Shown: positions 7,476 to 16,834, counted from the first letter of the stretch. The stretch: 64,000 nt of DNA from Streptomyces sp. 135 (GCF_020026305.1 NZ_CP075691.1:8363415-8427414), one strand, 5' to 3'. The notes: a model not told the origin generated them from the sequence alone. Translations and numbers: made by a program.

Positions 7476-8799
7476 CGAAGCCCATGGACATAGCCGCCGC
7501 GCGCCGCCGCTACGTCATGATCTGCGCCCTCTTCTGGCTGCCGCTGGGGCTGGCCATCGCCCCGCAGTTGCTGCTCTTCACCGAGCGCGGCATGACCCTC
7601 GCCGCCATCGCGGGGCTCTTCGCCGCGCACTCCCTGACGGCGGCCCTCCTCGAACTGCCCACCGGAGGGCTCTCCGACGTCCTCGGCCGCCGCGCGGTCC
7701 TCGTGGCCGCCGGGCTCACGGACCTGGCCGCCTTCGCCCTCCTGGGGCTCGGCACCGACGCCTGGATGTTCGTACTCGGCATGGCGCTGAAGGGCGCGGG
7801 GCGGGCCCTGTCCAGCGGGCCCGCCGAGGCCTGGTACGTCGACACCGTCCACGCCGCCGCTGGGCCCGACGCCGAACTGCGGAGCGGGCTGGCCCACGGG
7901 GGTTCGGCCACCTCGGCGGCGCTCGCCGTCGGCACCCTCGTCGGCGGCGCCCTGCCCTGGCTGCTCGGGCTCGGCCCCGACCTCGGTGCGCGGCTGAGCC
8001 GGGCCACCTCGGGTGTGGTCCTGCCGCTCTCCGTCCCGGTGCTGCTGGCCGCCGCCGTCGACATCGTCTTCGTGCTGTACGTCCTGACCGCCCTGCCCGA
8101 ACCGCCGCGGACACGGGTCGGCTCGCGCGTGGTCCTCCGGGGCGTCCCGGCCACCATCGTCTCCGGAGTGCGCCTGACCGGCGGCGACGCGCTGGTGCGG
8201 CGCGTGCTGCTCGGCGTGGCGGCCACCGGCGCCGCCTTCGCCGCCGTCGAACTGCTCACGCCGGGCCGGGCCGCGGACCTGGCCGGTGACCCTGAGGCGG
8301 GCGCGGTGCTCTTCGCTTACCTGGCCTGCGCGGGCTACGTCTGCTCGGCGCTCGGCAGCCACCTCGCGCCGCTCACCGCCCGCCTCACGGGTGGCAGCGG
8401 ACGCGCGGTCCTGGCTTACCTGGGCGCGGGGCGGGCGGACTGCTGCTCCTCGCGGCCACGGCGAGCGCGGCGGGCCCGGTGCCCGTGGCCCTCGGCGCCG
8501 CCGGTTTCGCCCTGGTCTACCTCGGCCTCGGGGCGGCGGGGCCCAACGAGAACGACCTGCTGCACCGCCGCGTGACCTCGGCCGGGCGCGCCACCGCCCT
8601 GTCGGTCCAGTCGCTCGCGCTGCAACTGGCGTGCGCCCTCGCCGCCCCGGCCGTCGGAGCCCTCCCGGCCGGCCCACTGCCCTGGCTGGTCGGCGGAGTC
8701 GCACTGACCGCGGGCGCCCTGCTGTGGACACGCCCCGTACCCGCGCCGCGCGCCGCCTCAGAGGCTGCCCTGCCGGAGCGGGCCTCGCCCCTGGCGTGA
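7472..8799 (+). pseudogene. MFS transporter interrupted by a frameshift
   Basis: From the GTG at 7472 a major-facilitator protein reads well: helix 1 ALFWLPLGLAIAPQLLLF, the loop 2-3 motif GGLSDVLGRRAVLVAAG and further helices up to about 8430. There the frame breaks in the G-rich stretch GCGCGGGGCGGGCGG; the following part (GLLLLAATASAAGPVPVALG ... ending at 8799) continues the transporter one frame over. Read across the shift, the protein would be about 442 residues with 11-12 helices. Either the gene is dead or there is a one-base error in the assembly. The substrate is unknown. It overlaps the upstream hypothetical gene by GTGA. Confidence 0.75.
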
Positions 8800-8891
8800 C
8801 AAGGCCTTGAACTGTCCAGGCAGACAGCCTCGTTGCCGCGTCCGGCGGAGTGCGGGACCCCGCTTCGGCGTCGAAGATCACCGGGTGCAGA

Positions 8892-9509
8892 ATGACCCGT
8901 ATGCCTATATCGCACACGCCGAAGACGGCGACGCTCGACGATGCCCCCCTGGTCGGCGCCACCTTGGCCCGCGCCTTTGACGACGACCCGATGATGCGCT
9001 GGTTCTTCCCCGACGAGGCCACGCGGGAAGCGTCCCTGGGCCGCTACTTCGGCACGATCTTCACCCGCCAGTACGTGCTGCACGGCGTGTGCCAACGCAC
9101 CGACGCCGCCGTCGCGTTCTGGGTGCCCGCGGAGGCGCAGGAGAAGGCCGTTCCCGACCAGGAGACCATCCAGGAGCTCACGAACCTCCTCGGCGACCGG
9201 GCGGAGCTGTTCGGGGGCGCCGTCGAGATGGCGGCCCAGCACACGCCCCAGGAGCCGCACTGGTCCCTGGCGCTCATCGGGGCCGACCCGGCCGCGCAGG
9301 GCCAGGGGCAGGGCGCCGCCCTGCTGCGCTCCGGGCTGGCCCAGGCCGACGCGGCGGGCATGCCCGTCCACCTGGAGTCCTCCAAGCCGGAGAACCTCCC
9401 CGTCTACGAGCACTTCGGCTTCACCGTGCGCGACGAGCTGCGGCTGCCGGGCGGCGGACCGCAGCTGTGGACGATGTGGCGCGAGCCGCGCCGCCAGGCC
9501 GACGCCTAG
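8892..9509 (+). CDS. GNAT-family N-acetyltransferase
   Basis: The 205-residue protein shows the GNAT fold: an N-terminal strand-helix (TLDDAPLVGATLARAFDDDP), the core acetyl-CoA loop in LIGADPAAQGQGQGAALLRSGL (the Q/RxxGxG/A site) and the C-terminal ESSKPENLPVYEHFGFTV strand-helix-strand. This pattern (SSKPEN...YEHFGF) is common among Streptomyces GNATs acting on small molecules, but the acceptor is not evident. ATG at 8892 or 8901 may be used; neither has a strong ribosome site. It is convergent with the esterase gene. Confidence 0.82.
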   Translation: MTRMPISHTPKTATLDDAPLVGATLARAFDDDPMMRWFFPDEATREASLGRYFGTIFTRQYVLHGVCQRTDAAVAFWVPAEAQEKAVPDQETIQELTNLLGDRAELFGGAVEMAAQHTPQEPHWSLALIGADPAAQGQGQGAALLRSGLAQADAAGMPVHLESSKPENLPVYEHFGFTVRDELRLPGGGPQLWTMWREPRRQADA

Positions 9510-9522
9510 CCACTGCTGAGGA

Positions 9523-10911
9523 TCAGCTGAACGGGCGCGGGTACGGGCCGGGCCGGTACGTCACGTAGCGGGCAGGTGTGGTCGGATCCGCTTGCCGGGC
9601 ACGGGTGTTGAGGGCGGCGGGTGACGTGTCGCCCCAGCTTCCCGTGCCGACCCGGCGCTCGAGCGTGTGCAGCGCGCCGAGTTGTTCCGCGGGGCTGAAC
9701 GTACAGTGGCCGGCGTTGTCGGTGTACGCCTGGCGCAGGAGTGGTGCGCGGCCCGCCCGGCCCACCGCACGGCGATAGGCGCTCTCGACCTCGACGGGCA
9801 CGAGCGCGTCACCGGTCGTGTGGATGTCGAGCTGGGGCTTGCGGAGCCGTCCGGAGGGCGCGGCGTGCTCGGCCAGATAGCGCACCGCGCCCGGATTCGC
9901 GTCCGTACGGGGCGCGTCGGCGAGTGCGCGCAGGTCGTCGCCGAGGGAGAGCCCCGCCGCCTTGTAGAGCGACTTGACCTCCCTGTAGGTGGCGGAACGG
10001 GCGAGCATCGCCGTGTAGTCGACACCCGTGTTCCAGGACATGTTGCCGCCCGCGCGGCGCTCGGCCTCCGCCCGCCACACGAAGCCCGGTTGTGCCACCA
10101 GGGCGCGGAGCGCCGCGTACTGGTTCGCCTGCCGGGAGGCGTGGTCGTCCGGGGCGGGCCGGGGCGTGGCCGGGTCGTTCCAGCCGGGGACGGCGTGCAG
10201 CGCGGCGGCGAGCGCGATGCGGGCCCGCCCGGGAGCCGTGCGCTGCGCCGTGACGAGGGACGCGCCGAGCCGTTCGCCGGACGCTTTGGCGTCGGCGGCG
10301 TCCTTGAAGCCGGTCAGCCGGATGCCGGAGCCGGGCGCGAGCAGCGTGCGGAGCGCGAACGTGGCGTCCAGCGTGGAGTTCCAGTTGGCGACGCCGCCGT
10401 GCACGAGGCCGCACAGGGAGAGCGAGCCGTCGACGCGCCGCGGGTGGCGCTCGGCGATCGCCGTGGTGACGAGCCCGCCCAGTGACTGGCCCCAGGCGAG
10501 GGTCCGCCTGGCCTCGCCGACCTTCCCCGCGAAGGTGTCGAGCGCGGCCAGCTGGTCCGGCACCGCCTGCTCCACCGCCCAGCCGTTCGTCGCGTAGGAG
10601 GAGCCGACGAGCGCGTAGCCCTCCTTCAGGAGCAGCTTCTTCGTCGGCTCGTCGGGGGCGTCGACGGCCGGGTTCGGGGTGCCTTCGGGGCGGTAGCCGT
10701 GGCTGAAGAGCAGGACGGTGCCGTTCCAGCGGGCCGGGGTGTCGATCATGTACGTGGCGCCGGAAGGCAGGGTGCCTTCCAGCTGCCGGGGAGCGGGCTC
10801 GGCGGCGGTGGCCTGGGCGGGAACAGGGGTCAGGAGGAGGAGCAGCAGCGCGGCGAGTCCGGCGGCGGGACGGTTGCGGGCGGGGCGCGGCCGGGTGGTG
10901 GTGCGGGTCAT
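9523..10911 (-). CDS. Secreted alpha/beta-hydrolase (esterase-like), last gene of the catabolic operon
   Basis: The 462-residue precursor has a signal peptide (NRPAAGLAALLLLLLTPVPA, cleavage near QATA). The nucleophile elbow is GQSLGG, with the acid probably in TTGDALVPVE and the His in DNAGHCTFSP. This triad and the size resemble secreted tannase/feruloyl-esterase-like or polyester-oligomer hydrolases, though no lid signature fixes the substrate. The ATG overlaps the transporter stop (ATGA) and has AAGGAG upstream. Its place in the operon suggests it releases an acid outside the cell that the MFS protein then imports; that role is inferred. Confidence 0.8.
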   Translation of the reverse strand: MTRTTTRPRPARNRPAAGLAALLLLLLTPVPAQATAAEPAPRQLEGTLPSGATYMIDTPARWNGTVLLFSHGYRPEGTPNPAVDAPDEPTKKLLLKEGYALVGSSYATNGWAVEQAVPDQLAALDTFAGKVGEARRTLAWGQSLGGLVTTAIAERHPRRVDGSLSLCGLVHGGVANWNSTLDATFALRTLLAPGSGIRLTGFKDAADAKASGERLGASLVTAQRTAPGRARIALAAALHAVPGWNDPATPRPAPDDHASRQANQYAALRALVAQPGFVWRAEAERRAGGNMSWNTGVDYTAMLARSATYREVKSLYKAAGLSLGDDLRALADAPRTDANPGAVRYLAEHAAPSGRLRKPQLDIHTTGDALVPVEVESAYRRAVGRAGRAPLLRQAYTDNAGHCTFSPAEQLGALHTLERRVGTGSWGDTSPAALNTRARQADPTTPARYVTYRPGPYPRPFS

Positions 10912-12245
10912 GGGGCTTCTCCTTGGACGGCGAGGTTCTGGGCGCTGGTCTCCGTGACCCGCCAGACGGCGAGCGCCGTGATCGCGCTCCCGGCCGTGAG
11001 CAGCACGGCGACGGAGCCGCTGGAGTGGCCGGCGGCCAGCAGCGCGCCGGCGATCAGCGGTGAGAGGCCGGCGCCGAGCAGCGTCGCGGTCTGGTAGCCG
11101 AGCGAGGCGCCGGTGTAGCGCACCCGGGTCGGGAACATCTCGCTGAACAGGGCGCCGAGCGGCCCGTACATCACGGACTGGGCGATTCCGTGCCCGATCA
11201 CGCAGGCGAGGATCAGCTGTCCGGGCCGATGGCTGTCCACGAGCGCGAAGACCGGGAAGGCGGTGGCCGCCGAGAGCAGGGCCCCGGCCAGGACGACGGG
11301 CCGGCGCCCGAGGCGGTCCGAGAGGTGGTTCGCGCAAGGAAGCACCACGAGCGCCACGCAGGAAGCGACGGTGACGCCGATGAGCACCTGCTGGCGGCTG
11401 TACCCCTCGTCGACGGCGTACGAGATCATGAAGCTGGTCAGCAGCGCCTGCGCGGTGAAAGGACCGATGCCGACCGCCGAGGCGAGCAGCACCGGCCGCG
11501 GCGCGCGCAGCACGTCGAGCAGCGGCATCGGCATCGGCGCCCGCTCCTGCCGCTCGGACAGCGAGGCGAAGAGCGGACTCTCGGTGACCTTCAGGCGTAC
11601 GTACAGACCGGCGCCGAGCAGTACGAGCGAGAGCAGGAACGGCACCCGCCAGCCCCAGGCGCGGAAGTCGTCGTCGGGCAGCGTGCTCACGAGCGCGACG
11701 ACCCCGGTGGAGAGCACCGTGCCCAGCGGGGCGCCGAGTTGGGTGAAGCTGGTCCACAGGCCGCGCGGCCGCTCACCCGCGTGTTCGGCGACCATGAGGG
11801 TCGCGCCGCCCCATTCGCCGCCGATCGCGATGCCCTGCACGACGCGAAGCAGGACGAGCAGGACCGGGGCCCAGACGCCGATCGTGTCGTACGTGGGCAG
11901 CAGCCCGATGAGGAAGCTGCCGGTGCCCATCAGGACCATCGTCAGGAGCATCATCGACTTGCGGCCGAGCCGGTCGCCGAAGTGGCCGAAGACGATCCCG
12001 CCGAGTGGCCGGGCGAGATAGCCCGCGGCGAACGTCCCGAAGGCGGCCACGGTGCCCACCGCCGGGTCGGCCTCGGGGAAGAAGAGGTCGCCGAAGACGA
12101 GCGCGGCGACGGTTCCGTAGACGAGGAAGTCGTAGAACTCCACGGCCGTGCCGATCAGTCCGGACAGCGCGACGCGGCGCAGCTGTCCGGGCGCCGCCCC
12201 GGCTCCGGTCCCGGGGCTCGCCGCCTTGCCGGGTGGGTGCACCAT
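10908..12245 (-). CDS. MFS transporter, metabolite:H+ symporter (MHS) type
   Basis: The 445-residue, 12-helix protein begins with GLIGTAVEFYDFLVYG and contains GHFGDRLGRKSMMLL and GIAIGGEWGGATLM, hallmarks of the MHS subfamily that imports organic and aromatic acids (shikimate, dicarboxylates and similar). The ATG is preceded by AAGGAG. It lies 11 bases after the MaoC gene and overlaps the esterase gene by 4 bases, so it belongs to the same operon and probably imports its substrate. Confidence 0.9.
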   Translation of the reverse strand: MVHPPGKAASPGTGAGAAPGQLRRVALSGLIGTAVEFYDFLVYGTVAALVFGDLFFPEADPAVGTVAAFGTFAAGYLARPLGGIVFGHFGDRLGRKSMMLLTMVLMGTGSFLIGLLPTYDTIGVWAPVLLVLLRVVQGIAIGGEWGGATLMVAEHAGERPRGLWTSFTQLGAPLGTVLSTGVVALVSTLPDDDFRAWGWRVPFLLSLVLLGAGLYVRLKVTESPLFASLSERQERAPMPMPLLDVLRAPRPVLLASAVGIGPFTAQALLTSFMISYAVDEGYSRQQVLIGVTVASCVALVVLPCANHLSDRLGRRPVVLAGALLSAATAFPVFALVDSHRPGQLILACVIGHGIAQSVMYGPLGALFSEMFPTRVRYTGASLGYQTATLLGAGLSPLIAGALLAAGHSSGSVAVLLTAGSAITALAVWRVTETSAQNLAVQGEAP

Positions 12246-12256
12246 GGCGGGGCTCC

Positions 12257-12712
12257 TTACGCGTAGAAGCGGGACAGGCTCCGCAGGACGCACGCCGGTC
12301 TGTCGCCGCCCTCGATCTCGACCGTGCCGTCCACGGCGATCTGCACCCCGCCCCGCACCTCGTCGACGGAGGTCAGCGTGGCGCGCAGCCGTATCCGCGC
12401 GCCGGCCTTCACGGGCGCCGGGAAACGCACCTTGTCCAGGCCGTAGTTGACCTTCGTGGTGACTCCGCGGACGTCGAGGAGGTCGGTGAAGAGCGGGATG
12501 AAGAGGGAGAGGGTCAGATAGCCGTGCGCGATGGGCGCCCCGAACGGTCCTCGCGCGGCCCTCTCGGGGTCGGTGTGGATCCACTGGTGGTCGTCGGTCG
12601 CGTCGGCGAAGGTGTCGATGCGTTCCTGCCCGACCTCCAGCCACTCGGTGACGCCGAGTTCGCTCCCGGTGAGGGCAGCCAGTTCGTCAAGGCCGTTGAC
12701 GGTGACGGTCAT
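12257..12712 (-). CDS. MaoC-like (R)-enoyl-CoA hydratase
   Basis: The 151-residue single hot-dog protein contains DATDDHQWIHTDPERA followed by GAPIAHGYLTLSL, the hydratase-2 motif with its catalytic Asp and His near residues 39 and 44. It would hydrate a 2-enoyl-CoA. Its ATG overlaps the end of the acyl-CoA synthetase gene (ATGA) and has GAGGAG upstream. Single-domain MaoC proteins often act on short or branched acyl-CoAs; the substrate is set by the upstream ligase. Confidence 0.9.
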   Translation of the reverse strand: MTVTVNGLDELAALTGSELGVTEWLEVGQERIDTFADATDDHQWIHTDPERAARGPFGAPIAHGYLTLSLFIPLFTDLLDVRGVTTKVNYGLDKVRFPAPVKAGARIRLRATLTSVDEVRGGVQIAVDGTVEIEGGDRPACVLRSLSRFYA

Positions 12713-14253
12713 TGGGTTACTCCTCGGTCAGTACGGTCGGTGGGTGCGCCGCCGTACTCGCGGCGCAGGCTGGGCTTGTGGAGCTTCCCCGAGGCGGTGC
12801 GCGGCAGTTCGCGTACGCACATCAGTGACGCGGGGATCTTGTACTTGGCGAGGCGGCCGGCCAACGAGCCGAGGACCTCCTCGGGGGTGGCCGTCGCGCC
12901 CTCGCGGAGCACGGCGACGGCGCGCGGCACCTCGCCCCACCGCGCGTCGGGCACGCCGATGACGGCGCACTCCAGGACGTCGGGGTGGGCGAGCAGGGCG
13001 CTCTCGACCTCGGCGGGATACACGTTCTCGCCACCGGAGATGATCATGTCCTTGAGGCGGTCGGCGATGGTGACGAAGCCGTCGGCGTCCACCCGCGCCG
13101 CGTCGCCCGTGCGGAACCAGCCGTCGGCGAACGCGGCGGCCGTCTCGTCCGGCAACTGCCAGTAGCCGGCCATCACGTGGGGCCCGCGCACCAGCACCTC
13201 GCCGGTCTCCCCGACCGCCGCCGGGCTGAGGTCGGGGCGTACGACACGGACGTCGGTGAAGAAGTGCGGCACCCCGGCCGTGCCCGCCTTGCGTGCCGCG
13301 TGCTCGGCGTCGAGATAGAGGGCGCCAGGGGAGGCCTCCGTCATGCCGTAGCCCTGCTGGAAGGCGAGGCCGCGCCGCGCGTACGCCTCGATGAGCGGCG
13401 TCGGCACGGGCGCGCCGCCGCACATCAGGATCCGCAGCGAGGACAGGTCGGCCGCGTCCCAGCGCGGCTCCCTGGCGAGGCGTTCGTACATCGTCGGCAC
13501 CCCGAACGTGACGCTCACGCCGTGCTCTTCCACGAGGTCGAGGGTCCGGGCCGGGTCGAACGACTCGACGAGGACGCAGGTGCCGCCCTTGAGGAACACG
13601 GGCAGGGCGAGCATGCCGAGCGCGGCGGCGTGGAAGAGCGGGGCGCAGACCAGCGCGACCGCGTCGGCGGTGAGATCGGCGTCGACCAGGACGTTGACGG
13701 CGTTCCAGGTGAGGTTGGCGTGGGTGAGCATGGCGCCCTTGGGGCGGCCCGTCGTGCCGGAGGTGTACATCAGGAGGCAGACGTCGTCCGCGGCGACCGC
13801 CTCGTCCAGCGGCTCCTCGGTGGAGCAGTCGATCAACTTCTGGTAATCGGCGCCCACTTCGACGACGCATGCGAGTGAAGGGGTCTGTCCCGCCTGCCGC
13901 AGCCCGGCGACGAGCGCGGTGTGCGCGGGGGAGTGGATGAGGGCGCAGGCGCCCGCGTCGGCCAGCTGGTAGGCGATCTCGGGACCGCTCAGCCGGGTGT
14001 TGAGCGGGACGAACACCGCGCCGAGCGCACCCGTGGCGAAGAAGGTCTCCAGGAACGCCGGGTGGTTCGGCCCCAGGTGGGCGACCCGGTCGCCGCGCCG
14101 GACACCCCGGGCGCGCAGCGCGTGTGCGAGGCGCAGCGTGCGGGAGTGCAGGCCCGCGTAGGTGAGGGCCTGGCCCTCGTGGGTCAGGGCGGTGCGGTGC
14201 GGGGTCTTGCGGGCCCGGCGCGCGGGCCAGGAGCCGAGTCCTTCGTTGCGCAT
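12709..14253 (-). CDS. Acyl-CoA synthetase (AMP-forming)
   Basis: The 514-residue ANL enzyme has the ATP-binding loop YTSGTTGRPKGAML, the A5 motif QGYGMTEASPG, the hinge region DRLKDMIISGGENVYPAEVE and the C-terminal catalytic Lys in LPRTASGKLHK. It activates a carboxylic acid to its CoA thioester. A GAGGGGG ribosome site precedes the start. It sits between the amidohydrolase (10-base gap) and MaoC (4-base overlap) and is probably the entry step of this pathway after uptake. Confidence 0.92.
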   Translation of the reverse strand: MRNEGLGSWPARRARKTPHRTALTHEGQALTYAGLHSRTLRLAHALRARGVRRGDRVAHLGPNHPAFLETFFATGALGAVFVPLNTRLSGPEIAYQLADAGACALIHSPAHTALVAGLRQAGQTPSLACVVEVGADYQKLIDCSTEEPLDEAVAADDVCLLMYTSGTTGRPKGAMLTHANLTWNAVNVLVDADLTADAVALVCAPLFHAAALGMLALPVFLKGGTCVLVESFDPARTLDLVEEHGVSVTFGVPTMYERLAREPRWDAADLSSLRILMCGGAPVPTPLIEAYARRGLAFQQGYGMTEASPGALYLDAEHAARKAGTAGVPHFFTDVRVVRPDLSPAAVGETGEVLVRGPHVMAGYWQLPDETAAAFADGWFRTGDAARVDADGFVTIADRLKDMIISGGENVYPAEVESALLAHPDVLECAVIGVPDARWGEVPRAVAVLREGATATPEEVLGSLAGRLAKYKIPASLMCVRELPRTASGKLHKPSLRREYGGAPTDRTDRGVTQ

Positions 14254-14263
14254 GGCGCCCCCT

Positions 14264-15145
14264 CTATCCGAGCCCGAGCAGGCGGGCGGCGTTCTCCTTG
14301 AGGATCTTGGGGCGGACCTCGTCCTTGATGGCGAGCCGCTCGAAGTCGGCGAGCCAGCGGTCGGGTGTGAGGACGGGGAAGTCGGAGCCGAAGAGCACCT
14401 TGTCCTTCAGCAACGTGTTGGCGTAGTGCACGAGTTGGGGCGGGAAGTACTTCGGCGACCAGCCGGAGAGGTCGATGTGCACGCCCGGTTTGTGGGTGGC
14501 CACGGCGAGCGCCTCGTCCTGCCACGGGAACGACGGATGGGCGAGGATGATCTTCAGGTGCGGGAAGTCGGCGGCGACGTCGTCGACGTGCATGGGGTTC
14601 GAGTACTTCAGCCGGATCCCGCCGCCGCCGGGCACGCCCGCGCCGATGCCGGTCTGCCCGGTGTGGAAGAGGGCGACGCAGCCGGTCTCCTCGATCACCT
14701 CGTACAACTCGTAGGCGAGCGCACGGTCGTTGGGGAAGAACCCCTGGATGCTCGGGTGGAACTTGAACCCCTTGACGCCGTACTCCGCCACGAGCCTGCG
14801 GGCCTGGCGCACGCCCGCCCTGCCGCGGAACGGATCGAGGGACGCGAACGGTATGAGCACATCCGGGTGCGCGGCGGCGGCCTCGGCCACCTCCTCGTTC
14901 GGTACGGGCGGGGTGCCGGTGGCCGACTCGGCGTCCACGGTGAAGACGACGGCGGCCATCTTGCGCTCGCGGTAGTAGGCGGCCATCTCCTCCAGCGTCG
15001 GCTTGCGCGTGCGCCCCTCGACCTTGAAGTACGCGGTGGAGGCGGCGTCGAGATCCTCGGCGAGCGAGGCGTGGCCCCGCGAGGAGACCTCCGCGTGGGT
15101 GTGGACGTCGATCGCGGTCAGCTCGGAGAGGTCCAACCCGCTCAC
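14264..15145 (-). CDS. Amidohydrolase-2 family (ACMSD-like decarboxylase/hydrolase)
   Basis: The 293-residue TIM-barrel protein starts at a GTG overlapping the SDR stop (GTGA). It has the metal motif IDVHTHAE near residue 10, then GFKFHPSIQGF, ILAHPSFPWQDEA and VLFGSDFPVLTPDRW, the ligands typical of the ACMSD-like branch of the amidohydrolase superfamily. Members decarboxylate aromatic or keto acids or hydrolyse C-C bonds with one Zn or Mn. No amide substrate is implied. Its operon neighbours make an acyl-CoA or aromatic acid route likely. Confidence 0.85.
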   Translation of the reverse strand: MSGLDLSELTAIDVHTHAEVSSRGHASLAEDLDAASTAYFKVEGRTRKPTLEEMAAYYRERKMAAVVFTVDAESATGTPPVPNEEVAEAAAAHPDVLIPFASLDPFRGRAGVRQARRLVAEYGVKGFKFHPSIQGFFPNDRALAYELYEVIEETGCVALFHTGQTGIGAGVPGGGGIRLKYSNPMHVDDVAADFPHLKIILAHPSFPWQDEALAVATHKPGVHIDLSGWSPKYFPPQLVHYANTLLKDKVLFGSDFPVLTPDRWLADFERLAIKDEVRPKILKENAARLLGLG

Positions 15146-16068
15146 TCCCCGGGGGACTTGGGCGCGGGGACGCCGACCGTCTCCGGGGCGCTGCCCACGG
15201 AGGTGTGCCAGACGGCGGCGATGGCCTCCGGGGTCCAGCCGCCGTCGGCGTACGCGACGGAGGCCTCCCGGGGGTGTGACCACAGGGTGAGGCGGTCGCC
15301 GCCGATGCCCACGCACTGTCCGGTCACGTCGCCCGCCGCGTCGGAGGCCAGGAAGGGGACGAGCGCGGCGCAGTCCTCCGCCGTGCCGAAGCCCTCGCCC
15401 TTGCGGAGGAAGTCCGGCAGCGGCCTGCCCTCCCGCATCGCCTCTACGTACGGCGCGAAGGCGGGGATCGTCTCGGTCATCGCGGTCGCGGCGACCGGCA
15501 CGACGGCGTTGACGGTGATGCCGGCCCGGGCCAGCTCCATGGACCAGGTGCGGGCCATGGCGGCGATGCCGGCCTTGGCGGCCGCGTAGTTGGTCTGCCC
15601 GAAGTTGCCCCGCTGCCCGGCGGGCGAGCCGACCAGGATCAGCCGGCCGCCCCCGCCCTGCGCCCGCATCCGCACGGCGGCCGCGCGGGCGCAGGTGAAC
15701 GTGCCGCGCAGATGCGTCGTGACCACCGCGTCGAAGTCCTCGTCGGACATCTTCCACAGCACGCGGTCACGGAGGATCCCGGCGTTGGTCACCATCACGT
15801 CCAGGCGCCCGAACTCCTCGACGGCGCGCCCGACCAGGCGGTCGGCGGCCTCGCCCGTCCCGACGGCGACGCACTCCGCGACCGCGCGCCCACCGGCTTC
15901 GGCGATGCTCTTGACGGCTCGCTCGGCGGCCGCCTCGTCGATGTCGTTGACGACCACGGAGGCCCCGGCCCGAGCGAGGGCGGAGGCGTAGGCGAGGCCG
16001 AGGCCGCGCCCCGAACCGGTGACGACGGCGACCTTGCCGCCGAGGTCGACTGTGGGTGTTTCCGGCAT
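15142..16068 (-). CDS. Short-chain dehydrogenase/reductase, first gene of the operon
   Basis: The 308-residue protein has the nucleotide motif TGSGRGLG near residues 17-24, NAG at 95-97, Ser148, Tyr161 and Lys165 (NYAAAKAG), so the catalytic tetrad is intact. The shape (VDLGGKVAVVTGSGRGLGLAYA, long C-terminus) resembles the 3-hydroxyacyl-CoA dehydrogenase domain of peroxisomal multifunctional enzymes, which fits with MaoC in the same operon: together they would hydrate and oxidise an acyl-CoA. Its start lies next to the MarR-type operator. Confidence 0.88.
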   Translation of the reverse strand: MPETPTVDLGGKVAVVTGSGRGLGLAYASALARAGASVVVNDIDEAAAERAVKSIAEAGGRAVAECVAVGTGEAADRLVGRAVEEFGRLDVMVTNAGILRDRVLWKMSDEDFDAVVTTHLRGTFTCARAAAVRMRAQGGGGRLILVGSPAGQRGNFGQTNYAAAKAGIAAMARTWSMELARAGITVNAVVPVAATAMTETIPAFAPYVEAMREGRPLPDFLRKGEGFGTAEDCAALVPFLASDAAGDVTGQCVGIGGDRLTLWSHPREASVAYADGGWTPEAIAAVWHTSVGSAPETVGVPAPKSPGE

Positions 16069-16122
16069 GGCGGTATCCCTTCGACGGGCTGGAGAGGCCG
16101 GGGGGCCCGGAAAGGAAGCTAA

Positions 16123-16155
16123 GACAAACCATTGTTGCCGTCAATGGTTGTTGTC
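16123..16155. promoter_or_regulatory. MarR-type operator between the operon and marR
   Basis: AACCATTG (16127-16134) and CAATGGTT (16142-16149) are perfect 8-base arms with a 7-base spacer, flanked by GACAA ... TTGTC. The site lies 59 bases upstream of the SDR start and 91 bases upstream of marR. It is AT-richer than its surroundings and well placed to control both directions. Confidence 0.75.
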
Positions 16156-16239
16156 GACACCGGTGTTGCGGCATGCTGGGGCGGCGGGCCACCATCGCCG
16201 CACGTACCCGCGAAGCACCGACCAGGGAGAGCGCCCCTC

Positions 16240-16731
16240 ATGACCAGCCGCAAGACGACCGCCGGGCCCGCGGAGGAAGGCTCCGTCGACGAGGGCGCTC
16301 CCTGGATGCGAGGACTCCACGCCGACGCGGGGTATCTCCTCTACCGGCTCGGCCTGCGCTCGGGACAGCTCTTCAACGCGGCGCTCCAGCGGTCGGGCCT
16401 GCGCCTGCGCCACTACGCGCTGCTGCGCTATCTGGCCACGGTGGAAGGCGCCGCCCAGCGGGAGTTGAGCCGACGGCTCGGTTACGACCCGAGCGCGATC
16501 GTCGGCCTGGTCGACGACCTGGAACGCCTCGGCTTCGTCGAGCGCCGCCCCGCCCCCGACGACCGCCGCCGCCGCATCGTCGCCCTCGCCCCGCAGGGCC
16601 ACGACTTCCTGCGCGACTCCGACGAGGTGGCCCGAGGCGTGACCGCGGAACTCCTCGCCCCGCTCGCCCCGGAGGACCGGGAGACCCTGCACGCGCTGCT
16701 GTCCCGGATCGCGCACACGGACGGGGAGTGA
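16240..16731 (+). CDS. MarR-family transcriptional regulator
   Basis: The 163-residue protein has a winged-helix domain: LRHYALLRYLATVEGAAQRELSRRLGYDPSAIVGLVDDLERLGFVERRPAPDDRRRRIVAL, with the recognition helix DPSAIVGLVDDL and the DDRR wing. The ATG is chosen for its GGGAGAG ribosome site; a longer frame from 16132 would overlap the operator. It is divergent from the six-gene operon and probably represses it until an acid or CoA-ester ligand binds. Confidence 0.9.
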   Translation: MTSRKTTAGPAEEGSVDEGAPWMRGLHADAGYLLYRLGLRSGQLFNAALQRSGLRLRHYALLRYLATVEGAAQRELSRRLGYDPSAIVGLVDDLERLGFVERRPAPDDRRRRIVALAPQGHDFLRDSDEVARGVTAELLAPLAPEDRETLHALLSRIAHTDGE

Positions 16732-16781
16732 AAGGGGGCGGCGAGTGGTCAGGGATCCGGCGGAACCGACCCCTGCCACGC

Positions 16782-16834
16782 GCGATGCCGGCCGCGTTGG
16801 CGGAGACCGTTGCTCCGCGCGCGGCCGGCATCGC
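16782..16834. terminator. Long bidirectional terminator hairpin
   Basis: Fifteen-base perfect arms, GCGATGCCGGCCGCG (16782-16796) and its complement (16820-16834), enclose a 23-base loop that itself holds CGGAG...CTCCG. It lies between the convergent marR and GDSL genes and would stop transcription from both sides. Confidence 0.8.

Noticed and set aside
9513..9530. Small dyad GCTGA-GGA-TCAGC as terminator between the GNAT and esterase genes
   Set aside because: Only a 5-bp stem that overlaps the esterase stop codon; too weak to call.
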